A stretch of DNA of 41,797 nucleotides from Diphasiastrum complanatum (GCA_029204225.1 MU835101.1:1-41797); one strand, 5' to 3'; counted from the first letter of the stretch, positions 11,001 to 24,726 are shown. Made by a program: numbers and translations. Notes: a model not told the origin generated them from the sequence alone.

Positions 11001-12560
11001 ATTTGGCTCACTCAGGGAAAGGGTTATGGTTTGTGCAGGGCCTTCGTAGGGTGAATTACCACTGGGCTCACGTTGAGCTTGGGGTAATTTGATTGTGACA
11101 TCCTTGATCGTATAGTCCTTAAAGTATGTAGGAACATCATGGGCTGGAGATTCGAGGGGGGCCTTGCCTTTATCTTGCCGAGATGGTGCTTTTTCGGGGA
11201 CTGGTGTAGGGCTAGAGGCAGTCTCAGAAACTTACCAAACAATGGTGAGGTCACCTGGCGGTTGAATTTGAAGTGGGTTTTTCATTTTCTTTTTCATAGT
11301 ATGACCACGTGGTTGAGGTTTTGGTGGTGGAGAGACAGTTGGTATGTCATGGAAGATCTCGTCATCAATTTGAAAGATAGTCTCCTCCTCACAGAGATCC
11401 CATGGATAGTGTGGGCATTTGGGACGGTAGAATTTTGTCTCAGGTTTTTCAATTGCAATCTTGGCAACGGATTCCACCTTGGAAGCATGTTGCAGATAGG
11501 TCTTCGGGGGAAGTGCTTCCATATAGTTGAGGATCTGAATATCAGAAATGTCCATATCTTCTGGGCAATTCTGAATTCGTAAGACGTTCTCATCATCAAT
11601 GAATAAATTGTCTGATTCATTAGTAGGTAGCCATGCAACATTTAGCAGCTCATCATGGTGTGGAAGAATATCAATAGAATTGATATTGATGATGGGTGTA
11701 TCCAGATCAAGTAATTGGTCGTGATCGATCGGGTGTGGAGAGGTACAATTATCCTGATGTTGAGCACAGTAATCGACATTCACACAATCAATGGTAGCTA
11801 GACTGTGACTCCAGTTTATGATATCAGTAGATTTAACATAATGACCTTTTTCGTGGCTGGACTGGTATGGCTCAAATACTGAGCTGGTGGTTGAGGATCC
11901 CTCGTCATGGATGCGTGCAGGTTTGAGTTTACTTGTTGAGTCAATGGTGACAGAACTGTCATGATTTCCAAAAGTGACTCGGCCTTTGCTCCAGTCATGA
12001 ACGACTCATGCATTGGTGAGCCACGGATGACCAAGTAGTAATTCATAAGAATAGGCATTATTGGGAATATCAAGTCTACAAGATCAACAGAAAACTTGAG
12101 ACCTCCTAGTTTGATCAGCACGTGCATAAGGAACCTGGTAGGTCAGACCACACTTTGATCAGCCATCCGAAGCTGACAAGTAGGTTTGGCTAGCTTGTCT
12201 CTCAGATTCCATTCCATCATGAGGGATGTGGAAATGATATTAACCCCGGAACCTCCATCGAGTACCACTAAAACTTCACGGGATTGATGATGGGTAGCTG
12301 AGATTTTGATGTTGTAAAGGCATTTCAGGCAACTCGTCGATAGTGGTGGTGGTATTGGATTGGATCTGTTGTTTCCACTGGCCAGCATGCTTCCAGAGTA
12401 TGTGGAAGGGAAGAGTGACATTGGCTTGTAGTAAATCTCTCCAAACTTCGATATCTTCAAGGGTTTTGATTTCAAAGAGCTTGTGAGATACTTTATGGGA
12501 AGAGGAAGACCGTTGGTCGGCATTGCAGATTTGCTGGCGATACTCATGATGCAGCCGAAT
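11001..12560 (-). pseudogene. Gypsy aspartic protease and linker region, broken
   Basis: Near 12290-12200 the minus strand encodes VVLDGGSGVNIIS, the retropepsin active-site type (DGGSGVNI) of plant gypsy elements. The downstream half (about 11000-12130) is an acidic linker with no motif I can assign, broken into frames at 12127-11816 and 11783-11232. It sits between gag and RT, as expected for the Gag-Pol order. Confidence 0.7.
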
Positions 12561-12599
12561 TTTTTCAGATGGGTGAGGGTAAACTATCGGGGTTGAGTC

Positions 12600-14039
12600 A
12601 CAACTTGGAGGAACAGCCTACAGTTGAGTTTTGTTGGGTGCAAGTGTAGGGGCTTGGCGTTGGGTTTGTGCCCGAGTCAAGACCCAAGCAGGATGTGTTT
12701 CGATTGGTAAGGTTTCTACTTGCACTAAACAGACACGAGTGGCTGGCTTAGATCGGGATGGGCAGTCCTTCACGTGATGTTCAATACCGCAGTTTTCACA
12801 AGCTGGAGGAAAGCGGAGTTTATTTGGGTAGCGAATACTAGGATGTTTACCTGCATAGATAAAGCATCCTCGTATTGCGGGTAGTTGATGTGCGACAAAG
12901 ACAGCTTGGTTTGGATTGTACGCTTGGGCATTGGGCTCCGCCGGTTGAGCATTAGAATTATCGGTATAATAAACAACCGTTTCAGTAGAGTATTGCGGTT
13001 GAGTATTATCTTCCACATAGTAGGTGGCCGGATCGATGGTATTCGGATCAAGATAATGGACAGCGTTTTGTGGGGCAATTTGGTTAACAACAAACTGTTG
13101 ACGTGGGGATGGGCATTGATTTGGTGCAGGTGGTCATGGTTGGTAAACCCCTAGTCGTGGCACAGGTTGTTGTGGCGGGTAAGGGCGATAAGCTCGATAA
13201 ATGGTGGGTCTGGTGGCTACTGGAAAATGATTTTGCAGTTGAGGGCATTCATTAGCAGTGTGATGTTGTGAGCAGATTGGACACCAGACATTTTCCCTTG
13301 CTAGAAAGGATTTCTCAGCAATCTATTTCATGGCGGTTTGGAAATCAGCAGTGAGTTTATCCATATGAGATTGTTGAGCTTTTTGCCAGGTTTCCATTTG
13401 ATGTAGAAGTTCAGAAGACTGAGCAATATTATCAGACTTCGGGTGATTAGGACGGTCCGGATTCTTAGATTTCTTTTCATGATGGTCAAAGTCATCGTCT
13501 TCGTTTTCTTCATGGATAGCATCGGTCATCACATCTTTAAGTTGATCATAAAGGTCAACTGGTTTGAGTTCACGATGGATGTTTTTAGGCAATCCAACTA
13601 AAAATAGTTTTATGGCCATTCGTTCAATGATATTTTCATCAACACATCCTACTTTGAGACGTTTAAAATGCTCAATATAGTTTTGGATAGACTCTTCACG
13701 ACGCATCTTGATATGAGTAGTTTGAATGAACGGGCTCTGAGTCAGTTTAGATGGTTTAAAATGCTTGATGAGAGCGTCCTTGAGGGTGGTCCAAGAAGCA
13801 AGATCAGGAGCTTCGAGATTCAAGTAGCACTCCTTGGCGGTGCCATAGAGTACCATGGGAAATAGGCAAAGATTTTCAGTTTCAGAGGTATCTCCATAAA
13901 AACGGCATGCATTATCAAAGTCTTGGAGAAATCGGACTGGGTCAGATTCGCCATCGTACTTTGGTGCATCGATACGTGGAATTCTTTGTTCTATTCGTGG
14001 AGGAGTCGGATTAGAAGATTCAGCACAGTCACGAGACAT
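12600..14039 (-). pseudogene. Gypsy Gag, disrupted
   Basis: ATG at 14039 opens MSRDCAESSNPTPPRIEQ, followed by the retrotransposon-gag domain: IPRIDAPKYDGESDP, WTTLKDALIKHF, MRREESIQNYIEHFKRLK and AIKLFLVGLPKNIHREL. After a stop near 13323 a first knuckle-like motif (WCPICSQHHTANEC, about 13300-13240) and then a second (CENCGIEHHVKDC, about 12800-12760) follow in other frames. Gag forms the virus-like particle. The knuckles show it is nucleic-acid-binding, but the frame is broken. Confidence 0.8.
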
Positions 14040-14880
14040 GATGCAAAATACAAATGAGCAGGGCAGGACTATACTTGGCAAAAAGAGCAGTTTGCTTGTA
14101 GAATGGATAGTGTAGGACAAAACCTGGTCTTTCTGGTGGTGATAGAATTCGCGGACAGGCTGACAAATCGTGGAGAGGCCGGTAAAGCTAACTGTAATAC
14201 TCGCAAATTCTGAAAAAGATTTTTGAATGTCAGAATAGCGATTTTTTTTAGATTTTATGGAAAAAAATTTGCAGTTTCAGAATTTGCAGGTAGGACAACA
14301 AAATCGTGCTCTTTGAGAACGAATTCTTAGGCTGGATGGTGAATTCTAACAGAGAGTTATGATTGGCAGATGGGGAATATGGAAAAAAATGTGATTTTTT
14401 GACAGTAAACGGGCAAAATTTGTGAGATAGAATTCGCGGAGCTGCTGGAGGACTGATCTTGATGAGATCTAGCCTCAATGAAGCCGGCGAATTCTAGGAC
14501 AAGGATTTGGGTGAGAAATAAGGGATTTTGACAGTATATCAGGCTGTTTTCTCAAAATTTGACTGTGGTCAGAATTTGCGGAGGTGATAAAATAAAAGAT
14601 CAGGGTCTGTTAGGGCTGCAGACAATTTGGCAAATTCTGATATACCTTTTTGGTTGTGAAAAAGGTCACTTGGATCACTTCTTTCGAAGAAAATGCCCAA
14701 GTTGACTCTTTTGTTGCTTCCCCCCGATTTGAGAAGTTGCTCCGCAGCTCGTGTAGGATCTGGAGAGACGACGCGTGCTGTTTGTTGGTAGATAGAGACA
14801 AGCACACAAGCAAACATACAACACGGAAGCAAAAACAAAAGAAAAAGGAGAAGAAGCTAGGTAAAAAATACTTATAAAGC
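14040..14880 (-). other. Gypsy leader between primer site and gag
   Basis: No domain is seen. The stretch contains repeated GAATTCGC/AGAATTTGC-like words (for example near 14145, 14215, 14280, 14430 and 14570), suggesting small internal repeats in the untranslated leader. Confidence 0.45.
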
Positions 14881-14894
14881 GGCCAACGGCGCCA
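14881..14894 (-). other. Gypsy primer-binding site, tRNA-Asp type
   Basis: The minus strand reads TGGCGCCGTTGGCC. This closely fits the Asp-tRNA complement TGGCGCCGTTGCC used by Tat/Athila-type gypsy elements, with one inserted or changed base. It sits 1 bp from the LTR edge TGTTGG at 14896. Confidence 0.7.
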
Positions 14895-14895
14895 A

Positions 14896-15690
14896 TGTTG
14901 GAAGTATTTCTAGTGTGTGCGGTGGCTAGATCTACTTACGGGTGTAGTATAGAGATGTAGAGATTTGTCCACTTTTTAAGTTTCTACGAAGTTTCAAACA
15001 GAAATGCGAAAATAAGAAGTAATGACGGAAGCACTAAGGCTTACCCAACTAGTGCTCAAAACGGAAATGAAACTATCTAAGGTGACAAAATACAAACCCT
15101 TGCTAAGGCTTACCCAACTAGCAAGGTGATTAATCTAAATTCTACTTAACACCCAAAGGGTAATAAAATGATATTGCGGCTAATATTAAGCAAATAAGCA
15201 CTAAAGAACATGCCACAATAAACCGATGAAAAGGAGGCAAGAGGAGGCCCGAGCACCTTCCCTCAAGCTATGCACCTTTCCAAAGGGAACACAAATGACA
15301 TAGAATGATAATTCTCCAAAATAGAGAGCAAGATAGCTTAATCTCAAAAGTGTTGGTTACAATGCAAATACCTCTCCTTTTATGGCAAGGAGGGTGTCTA
15401 CTAACTTATGGGACTAATATGTTTCTAGCCTTTCAAGAACTTCTAATTTAGGATTTAGAACTTCAAATTTTTTAACTTAGAAAAACTTAAGATAAAATAT
15501 TTCTAATCTTAAGTTTCCTAAGTCTAAGTTCTAAATCTAAGTTTAAGCTATGCTTCTACTCATGGACTTACAAAACACATGCCATGGCTTGAAGTTTATT
15601 GACAGATACTCATACGTGGTCTTACAAAACACATGCCACGGAGTTTTATTATTATTATTTTTATTTTCTCTGTGTTAGCACAAATGCTAA
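14896..15690 (-). repeat. Gypsy 5' LTR (outer boundary approximate)
   Basis: The inner edge TGTTGGAAG directly follows the primer site. The outer edge is not certain: CTAACA at 15685-15690 would give TG...CA ends and about 795 bp. It contains two short internal direct repeats, one of 'aaggcttacccaactag' (about 15049 and 15104) and one of 'cttacaaaacacatgcca' (about 15568 and 15623). No second copy exists in the window. Confidence 0.55.
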
Positions 15691-16490
15691 CAGGAGAGAA
15701 TTAAAGTAAAAGTAAATCTACTGTAAATCTGTACTGTGGGTCTAGTCATGTGACTAGGACTAGTGGCACTCGTGACGAGGCAGCCGACGGGACACGCGTC
15801 TCGTTAGCAACCCGGGTCATGCATAGTTGCCACAAGAAGTTCTATATGTATAGTGTTTGAAGTTTTTGAAATATAGTTTTTGCTATGTGGAGCTTGGAGA
15901 GTGCTTTTTATTGAATGTTTTTCTGTGTATCCTTCCTTATCTGTGATCCTGCGTCCCTTGAATTCTAACTCAAACTTCATGGGAAAAAATTTAGAAGCAA
16001 ACATTGTCATTCCATTGAACATCAACATTATAATTACATACAAATTAAACAAATCACAATCAGTCCATGATCATGATATATATTCTCACAAGTGAATTGT
16101 CAACAAATCTATCTTGGGAATTTTTGGTACAACACCTTCCATGAAAATTCTAGCCAAAACTACTTCAAATACTAGTATTTTCATTCATTCTTTCCAAATA
16201 TGATGATAGATGGCCAATATTTGGTACTTATCTTTTTATATCTAAAGTAAGAGAGAGAATCCCATTAGTTGAAATTTTGCCTCTTTCATGATCATGTGTG
16301 CGTAGCTCACATGAACCTAAAAAGTGTGATATATTTCTATTGCTAAAAGCAAGACTTATTAGAAACTTGATAATTTGGGATATTGTAAACATAAGAAAGT
16401 TGTCTTTTAACAATGTATTTGTCTTCACAAGATTTTGCAAACTGTGAACAAGTGTAATAAATTTTGAATCTTGCACTCAAATCACAAGTA
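15691..16490. other. Intergenic, no gene recognised
   Basis: Short open frames occur on both strands (for example around 15804-16095 and 16228-16476) without any recognisable domain or codon bias. Nothing supports a gene before the tRNA. Confidence 0.5.
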
Positions 16491-16561
16491 GCATTGGTGG
16501 TCTAGTGGTAGAATAGTACCCTGCCACGGTACAGACCCGGGTTCGATTCCCGGCCAATGCA
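16491..16561 (+). tRNA. trnG-GCC: tRNA-Gly (anticodon GCC)
   Basis: A complete cloverleaf can be drawn. The acceptor stem GCATTGG pairs perfectly with CCAATGC; box A is TGGTCTAGTGG; the anticodon loop CTGCCAC carries GCC; box B is GGTTCGATTCC with the T stem CCGGG/CCCGG; the discriminator is A. A TTTT pol III terminator follows at about 16568. Compared with the common plant tRNA-Gly (acceptor GCACCAG/CTGGTGC) the acceptor changes are compensatory, so it is likely functional. It has no intron and no encoded CCA. It inserts glycine at GGC and GGU codons. Confidence 0.97.
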
Positions 16562-17199
16562 ATTGTATCTTTTATTTTTCTCTAGAACTTCCTTTAAATT
16601 TCATATTCACACAATATAAAAGCTACTAGAACCTCACAAAATCAACAACATACCTTTATTTGTAAAATATTGCAAAAGACCATATTTAAATATATGGTAG
16701 TCTTCCTATTTCATTATTATGCACCTAATGCTTCTCTTCTATTTGAATCATTGATTTTACATATATGATACTTTGTTTGCAAGCACCAAAATTTTGAAAA
16801 CAAACAACTTTTCTAGTAGTATATTGTGACAAGATTCGGTAGTTTCCTTGTTAGGTACATCATTGCTATTAAGAGAGGAAAAAAAAATGTAGCTCTAATT
16901 TAATATTTTAAGTGCATGACTTGGGTGAACTCTACTATATAGACAACCCTAGATAACTTGAGTGGCAAAAGTCTCCTTATCATTTGTTAGCATTCTATTT
17001 CTTTTTAGTTAATTTTTGAAAATATGAACTATATGATATTATATTAGCTACCAACATAGTTCCAAGCTATGCTCTATATTACACGTAAAAATTCATGGGA
17101 AAAATGCATCTACTCTTACTTTTTCACATTGTAGAGAAAAAAAAAAATTTCTTCCAAATGTTTCCTCAGAACTTTTTAATAATATACACTATGTACAGT
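16562..17199. other. AT-rich intergenic, no gene recognised
   Basis: No coding potential or repeat family is recognised. The end is set by the LTR edge at 17200; no purine-rich tract precedes that LTR. Confidence 0.5.
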
Positions 17200-17861
17200 T
17201 GTCACAGAAGCCATATACTTCCAAGTACAACGGCTTACCTAATTAGGTGACAATCATTTATTGTAGTTAATACACGGATGAAATCTATAAATAGATCATC
17301 CAAGCACAGATTGTGGGTTGCTCCGTCCATGAGACGTATTATTTGAGCCTCCCAATTATGCCGTCATTTTTTGTTGTAATTGCTATTTGTATTGTGCTTC
17401 AGTGTAATATAGCAGCAGCTTGTTGTTATCTGTGTACAACGTAGATGATGGTTGTTGTGATTGAATGCATGCGCTTGTATACTCACTCTGATCAGAACAC
17501 GGACATCTACAACTCCTCAATTTATGATCAGACAATGGCTGTCTTTGACGCCTGAGGAACTCGCGATATCATACTGCTCTTCCATTTATTTCAGAATTAT
17601 ACTTCACATTGAATTTGATTTCAGTACTACCACACACAAACCATCTCTAATCTCTTCGGTGGATTGTACTCTTGTTTTTAGAGAATGAGTTAATTTTAAA
17701 GATCCCGTTGGGCAAAAACGCATAAAACTGTGATTATCTTTAGCATAAACTGTCTATTAGATTGTTTTTGCACCCAGCAGCCGATTAGAATGGGAGAGCT
17801 GTTCCGCATTATCTATGCTCTCTTCTCCGTTCTCGTTCTTCCTATCTCCCTTGCCCCATCA
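17200..17861 (+). repeat. Copia LTR, probably solo or orphan copy
   Basis: It starts TGTCACAG and ends CATCA, and aligns over its length with the LTR at 1-665 in the same orientation. No polypurine tract precedes it and no plus-strand primer site or gag follows; instead, minus-strand copia protease/gag sequence begins at once at 17862. I see no matching 5-bp duplication, so it may be a recombined solo LTR. Confidence 0.75.
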
Positions 17862-18703
17862 GTCATATGAGAACTAGATCCACTATCTATTCACCATACT
17901 TTTCCATCTTCAAAACTAGAAGAAGAGTACATTGACATCATGAGAGATCCTTCTTCATAACTCCATTCTATCTCACCTTCACTCTCTTTAGTAAGATTAG
18001 CTTGCTTGAGGAACACAATTAGAAGCAAAATGGCCCTTCTTACCACAAAAAAAGCACTTATTGTAGGATTTCCAATTTGTTGATATTTGTGATGAATCCT
18101 CATCATTCTCCTCCTTTGGTTTGTCCGTCTTGAAATGTTGATGATGCTCTTTGCTCCATCCCCTTGGCTTGTCCTTTGAGAAGTAAGCCTTAACCTCTCC
18201 AGCATCCTTCAAGAAAAGTTGATTGACTCTCAATAGCTTGTTCTCTTGCCTACACTCCTCAAAAATCAGAAGTCCTTGTAGTGCCTCCAATCTTGGAAGA
18301 TCCTCCTTGATTGCATAAAATTGAACAAGGTTGTCAAATTCATCCTTCAATTCATTAGGATCACTTGCACTAGCTCTCTTGGATTGAGTTGGTCTCCTAT
18401 GCAAGCAAGCTGATGAAGATCTTTCACTCTCAAAACATAATTTGAGGCACTCTTGTCACTCTTTTGGAACCTTTGAAAGATTTGATTTCTTAGTGTGAGC
18501 AACCTAGATGTGTTCCTTGCCTCACAAATGGACTTTAGTGTGTACCAAGCCTCCTTGGTCGAGATGCATGAGCCAATCTCCCTCAACACTTCATTAGAAA
18601 CATTCATCTTGATGATATATAGGGCCTCCTGGAGCACTTGAGGCTCCTCCTCAAGTCCTAGCACAATATCCATCACATCTTGGAATACCAAAATGGACTC
18701 CAA
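17862..18703 (-). pseudogene. Copia gag and start of protease, fragment
   Basis: The minus strand encodes a copia Gag (UBN2-like): EALYIIKMNVSNEVLREI, STKEAWYTL and LLTLRNQIFQRF. A CCHC zinc knuckle (CFFCGKKGHFASNC) follows near 18060-18010. The reading ends at 17862 in the protease motif IDSGSSSHMT. Frameshifts occur near 18350 and 18000. The LTR at 17200-17861 cuts it off exactly inside the protease. Confidence 0.8.
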
Positions 18704-19075
18704 AAATATTCTATCTTCTCACTATGGGAGCTTGGAATACATAGCAAATTCAACTTCCTTTGTGAAGTAGGTGGATTTCCAGCATGTAATAAGGAATTTA
18801 ACTCAGCCTTTTTGCCCTAAAATGAAACCCTAGTCTATTTCCTAGAGTCATGCTTGGTAGATAGCTAGTTGGTCAATTTTCACCTTAAATCTAGGACTTA
18901 GGTCCTATAAACTAGGAATCACTACCAAAATGACATGACCAACCCTATGGACTTTATCTAACCTATAGTAGGGTAGGTTTTCCACATGGCTCCATGGCCA
19001 ATAAAGATTGATGTTGTTTGACCCTTGGGTCGAATTTTGGACTTTTTGACCTTTGATCGGATTTTGACTGTTCGG
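18704..19075. other. Non-coding junk between copia fragments
   Basis: No domain is recognised. Short direct repeats around 'gggtcgaattttggac...gacctttgatcggattttgac' (about 19025-19070) are visible. It may be LTR remnant or filler. Confidence 0.35.
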
Positions 19076-19285
19076 TCATTGGGTCAGATTTTTCATGAGA
19101 TCAGCAGTGGTTTGACTGAAAGCAAAACATCCAAATACTCTGATATGGTTGAGTGATGGCTTCAATCCTATCCATACCTCATAAGATATCTTGCCATTCA
19201 GGGCCTCTAAAATGGATCGATTTTGAAGGTAGTTGTTGTAGTAACAACTTCTATCCAAAACTTCTTTGATTCTAAACTTAACCAC
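19076..19285 (-). pseudogene. Copia integrase C-terminal fragment
   Basis: The motif NGKISYEVWIGLKPSLNHIRVFGC is the conserved end of the copia integrase core (here 19160-19090 approximately; residues given with gaps in mind, matching YEVW-G-KPS...RVFGC). It is out of normal order, lying between two gag fragments. Confidence 0.75.
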
Positions 19286-19389
19286 TTATCGTTACAGAAT
19301 AATCCTTGTACAATGTTACAAAAGGTGCCTGTCAGGGCATTGACTTCATTGGATGTCAGTTGATCAGTGCATTGGATGCCTCAGTTAAT

Positions 19390-19450
19390 CTTTTTACAGT
19401 CGTGACATCTAAGATCTTGCTCCTTTGATAGAGCCTTTGTGAAGTAATCT
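19390..19450 (-). pseudogene. Copia RNase H C-terminal scrap
   Basis: The minus strand reads DYFTKALSKEQDLR, like the ADxFTKAL end of copia RNase H. About 60 bp are recognisable; it directly abuts the gag fragment at 19453. Confidence 0.5.
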
Positions 19451-19452
19451 GT

Positions 19453-20243
19453 TCATTTCAACTTAGACTTATCTTTCTTTTTTTCAAAATAAGAAGTCTC
19501 ATCTTGATCTTGCCCTTTAGACCACTTGCTTTTGTCTTTGCCCTTGAACTTGCCTTTGATGAACATAGCCTCCTCTTCATATTGAGATATTGATGTAGAT
19601 TCACCTCCTCTTGATTGAAGCCTAAACTCCTCATTCACCAAGATCTCTTGCAAATCCACAATACTTGGCAAAGTCTTTTGAATAGCAAAACTTTGAACAA
19701 GATTAACATGATCATCCAACAAGCCATTAAGTATAACTTGAGAAAGTTCTACCTCCTTAATGCTCTCACCAATACATGTAACTCATCATTGAATGCTTTA
19801 ACCCTCAAAACAAAAGCATGATACTCTCTTTCTTCTTTTGCAAACTTTGAAAGATTTTTCTTCTTAGATTCAACACTCTAGGTGTAGACTTGCATTCATA
19901 AAGCTTCCCAAGCCTCTCGAAATGAATTGCTCTTACCAATCTCCTTGAGTTGCTCATTGGTAACATTAATCTTGATCATGTGTAGAGCTTTCTTTGCTCT
20001 CTTGTCATACCTCACTCGATCTTGAGGTGCTCGAGGCCTCTCCTCAACACTTGCAACAATCTCCATCAACTCATTCATCTCCAATAAGGACTCCATCCTC
20101 ACCTTCCAAGTAGAATAGTTGATTGAGGTAAGTCTATGATTGCTCTCCAACATAAAGCCTCCACTTGTAGCCATGTTGAAGTGACCTGATCTTCTCCTTT
20201 CAACTTGTTTCAATGCACAAAGCATTCTCTTGAATGTCAACAA
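19453..20243 (-). pseudogene. Copia gag, second fragment
   Basis: It reads from the minus-strand start region (NHRLTSINYSTWKVRMESLL; EERPRAPQDRVRYDKRAKKA; MIKINVTNEQLKEIGKS; FREAWEAL) into a lysine-rich C-terminal part (MFIKGKFKGKDKSKWSKG). It belongs with the primer site at 20755-20766. It resembles but is not identical to the gag at 17862-18703, so two different copia copies are interleaved. Confidence 0.75.
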
Positions 20244-20754
20244 ATGAACTCAAGAAGAAATCACAAAGATATGGGACCTCTCAAATCTCTTTCTTGCACT
20301 AAACCTAGCAAATCAACACATAGAATGAAGAATTCTTGATCAACCTATGATCTATCAACAATATAATGAATCTTGCCACTTCCTAAGATTGAAACACACT
20401 CTATTAAAGTCCAGAAGTAGAGATCTAATCAAAATTAGGATTTTGACAAACTCACAAAAAATTGAATCTTCCAATTTCCACATGCAATTGCCAAAAACTT
20501 GATATAGAATCTTGTAGTCTCTAATGAGACCTTCCTAATGCATCAAAAATCACCCATATATAGTAAGCCAAGTAGGAAATTGAAATTCCTCAAGTTCATA
20601 ACCCTATATTGAGTTTTGACCTACAAAAGATCCAAAATACGTATGCAAAAATGCTGATTTTTTAGTAGAAATCAATCTAGCATGCTCTAGCATTGGTATC
20701 TCCTCCAAATCTTTGCTAAATGTGGATGCTCCTTTCATAACCTGAAACACAAGA

Positions 20755-20766
20755 GCTCTGATACCA
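20755..20766 (-). other. Primer-binding site of the minus-strand copia
   Basis: GCTCTGATACCA is the reverse complement of TGGTATCAGAGC. An LTR should begin at about 20767 to its right. Confidence 0.8.
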
Positions 20767-22870
<2,104 letters not shown>

Positions 22871-22899
22871 ACGATAGCTATCTCAGAAGCGCCCATCCA

Positions 22900-23770
22900 C
22901 CGCGTCAACTCGTGTTTTGATTGCATGCAAGTTTGCACGACGATGGTTGAGCCATGCACTAAAACAAGAACATCTGGATCTCTCTTTCGCATCAATTGGA
23001 GAAATTTACTTCTTGGGTCAGAAATGCGGGTTTTATCAACGACTATCGAGAGCTTCTCCCACTAGCAAGGGCAACAGGCAATGTCGTGGCCTTACTAGAA
23101 GTGCTTGATAGTTTGATATTAGAGAACCGTATGATCAACGACCTACCCAAATCCGTGCTTCTACCAGTGAAATCTGCTAGTCTTTGAGGAGAAACTACTA
23201 AAGTTATTGAACTTGGTGGGTTTGTTCCTGCAAACAAAATGAGTGCACTGGGTTTATCCTACCCTTTTCAGCCTAATGACAGGAATCCTAGAGTTCAACA
23301 CATGGCTGAGGCTTCTTCTTTACAACAACATCAACATGCTGTTTTGTCATGTGATGCACCTCGTTTGTGCAGGATCCTTTGTGAAAAACTTGAGGCCGTC
23401 CAACGATATAGAATGGAAAGTTATTCAAGGTGATATTTGCGTAGTCATGAGTGCATCTGAAATGATGGTTACTCTACAAAACACCTACAGGGAGCAAAAA
23501 GACAAGCTTAATGAAGCAATTGCCGACAAGGATAGTGCCGAAGCAAACCAGAGGCAGTTGTAGGACTCTGTTGTCCAACTACAGAATTCTACAAATATGC
23601 TAAAGAAAGACAACAACATTTATAAGAAACAGACCGAGGAAGCGATCTTATGGAGCCATGCACCTGAAAAAAATTGGGAGTCAATGGGAATAATAAGATT
23701 GAGCCAGTCACTAAAATGATGCTCGAGCCATGCACTAAAACGAGCACATCAGCATTGAGAAAAAGCACAA
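22900..23770 (+). pseudogene. Decayed unidentified ORF with coiled-coil-like end
   Basis: One reading frame runs from about 22996 to 23433 with a single in-frame TGA at 23188. It contains EKFTSWVRNAGFIND, ARATGNVVALLEVLDSL and GLSYPFQPNDRNPRVQHM. A neighbouring frame continues to 23563 with a charged heptad-like segment (NTYREQKDKLNEAIADKD). The near-identical phrase EPCTKT occurs before and after it (22948 and 23725). I do not recognise the family; it may be a transposon gag-like protein or a host gene relic. No ATG with good context opens the frame. Confidence 0.4.
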
Positions 23771-24660
23771 AACACATGCAAAAGTTAGAATTACATTATT
23801 TTGCATGCAAAAATTTAATATAAGAATTAATTAGCAGCTAATATATTTGCTTATGACTCATGCAAAAGAAAAAAGCTTTTGCTTTTGGTTACGGCTCATG
23901 CAATGTTTGCATGACTTGTAAATTTTTTTAATCTCAAAGATGCATGTTAGTTTAGCCTTAAAAGTTAAGACCACCACTACATAATATCCTTTAATGTTAA
24001 CTTTTTTCCAAACTCCATTGATCGACGACCTCAACACATACGACCTCAACACATAGTATCGCCTTTGCAAGGCAAGGGCATTTTTGCCATGATACTTGGT
24101 AGGAGAATTTACTACCACTAACAAAGAGTTTGCAAGAAACAAAAAGACCCATGCCTTTTGCAATATTCAAACTTCAAATTTACAAAAAGGTGTAGCAATG
24201 AAAAGTCCTTAGAAGCTTTCGACCTTTATTGAAAACTTTCTCTATTTCTTGACTAAAATTTAATATGAACTTGCTTTATCAAGACCAAGCCTTCCATTGT
24301 TGGATATTTTCAAGGGCATTCAAGTTTTGCCACATGTCAAAGATGTATTGGTCGAAAGTTTTCGAGTGCTAGTTCTTACGTGTGGATGGCATCCAAGTGG
24401 CCGGGGTGGGTGAAAAAGAGACTGTGCCATTGGACAAGGCCACAAGTCTATTTTCCTTTTCTCCTCTCTATGGGTGTGTGTGTGTGTGTGTCTCCCCCAT
24501 CAAAGACCAAAAGGGTAGGGTGGCTTGTAAGTTTCCTTGCACCCAACAACTATCTCAATATTTTAGAATGGGTTTAATCATTCATTGGTTTCATACATAC
24601 CTGGCCCACATCTTTCTTTTTTGCTTTTATATATATATATATATATATGTTTTTTAATTT
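23771..24660. other. Intergenic, upstream of the RNFT-like gene
   Basis: No gene is recognised. It holds a (TG)n run near 24474-24491 and (TA)9 near 24631-24648. A minus-strand frame at 23858-24163 has no family match. Confidence 0.5.
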
Positions 24661-24678
24661 TCCTTTGTAAATACCCCT

Positions 24679-24690
24679 CCCCCCCCCCCC

Positions 24691-24726
<36 letters not shown>

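Larger units (their letters stand above)
9394..15690 (-). mobile_element. Truncated Ty3/gypsy retrotransposon (lacks integrase and 3' LTR)
   Basis: Reading right to left: 5' LTR (14896 to about 15690), primer site, leader, gag, protease, a long linker, reverse transcriptase and RNase H. The element then stops near 9394, so integrase and 3' LTR are missing. The RT spacer style and the Asp-type primer site suggest the non-chromovirus branch (Tat/Athila-like); this is an inference. Frameshifts and stops interrupt every domain, so it is inactive. Confidence 0.8.

Noticed and set aside
11139-11582. 147-codon plus-strand frame
   Set aside because: It is antisense to the gypsy linker region, Trp/Phe-rich in a way typical of antisense reading, and has no family match.
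14145-14600. Repeated GAATTCGC/GAATTTGC words, checked as a possible CRISPR-like or satellite array
   Set aside because: Copies are short, unevenly spaced and sit in a retrotransposon leader of a plant genome.
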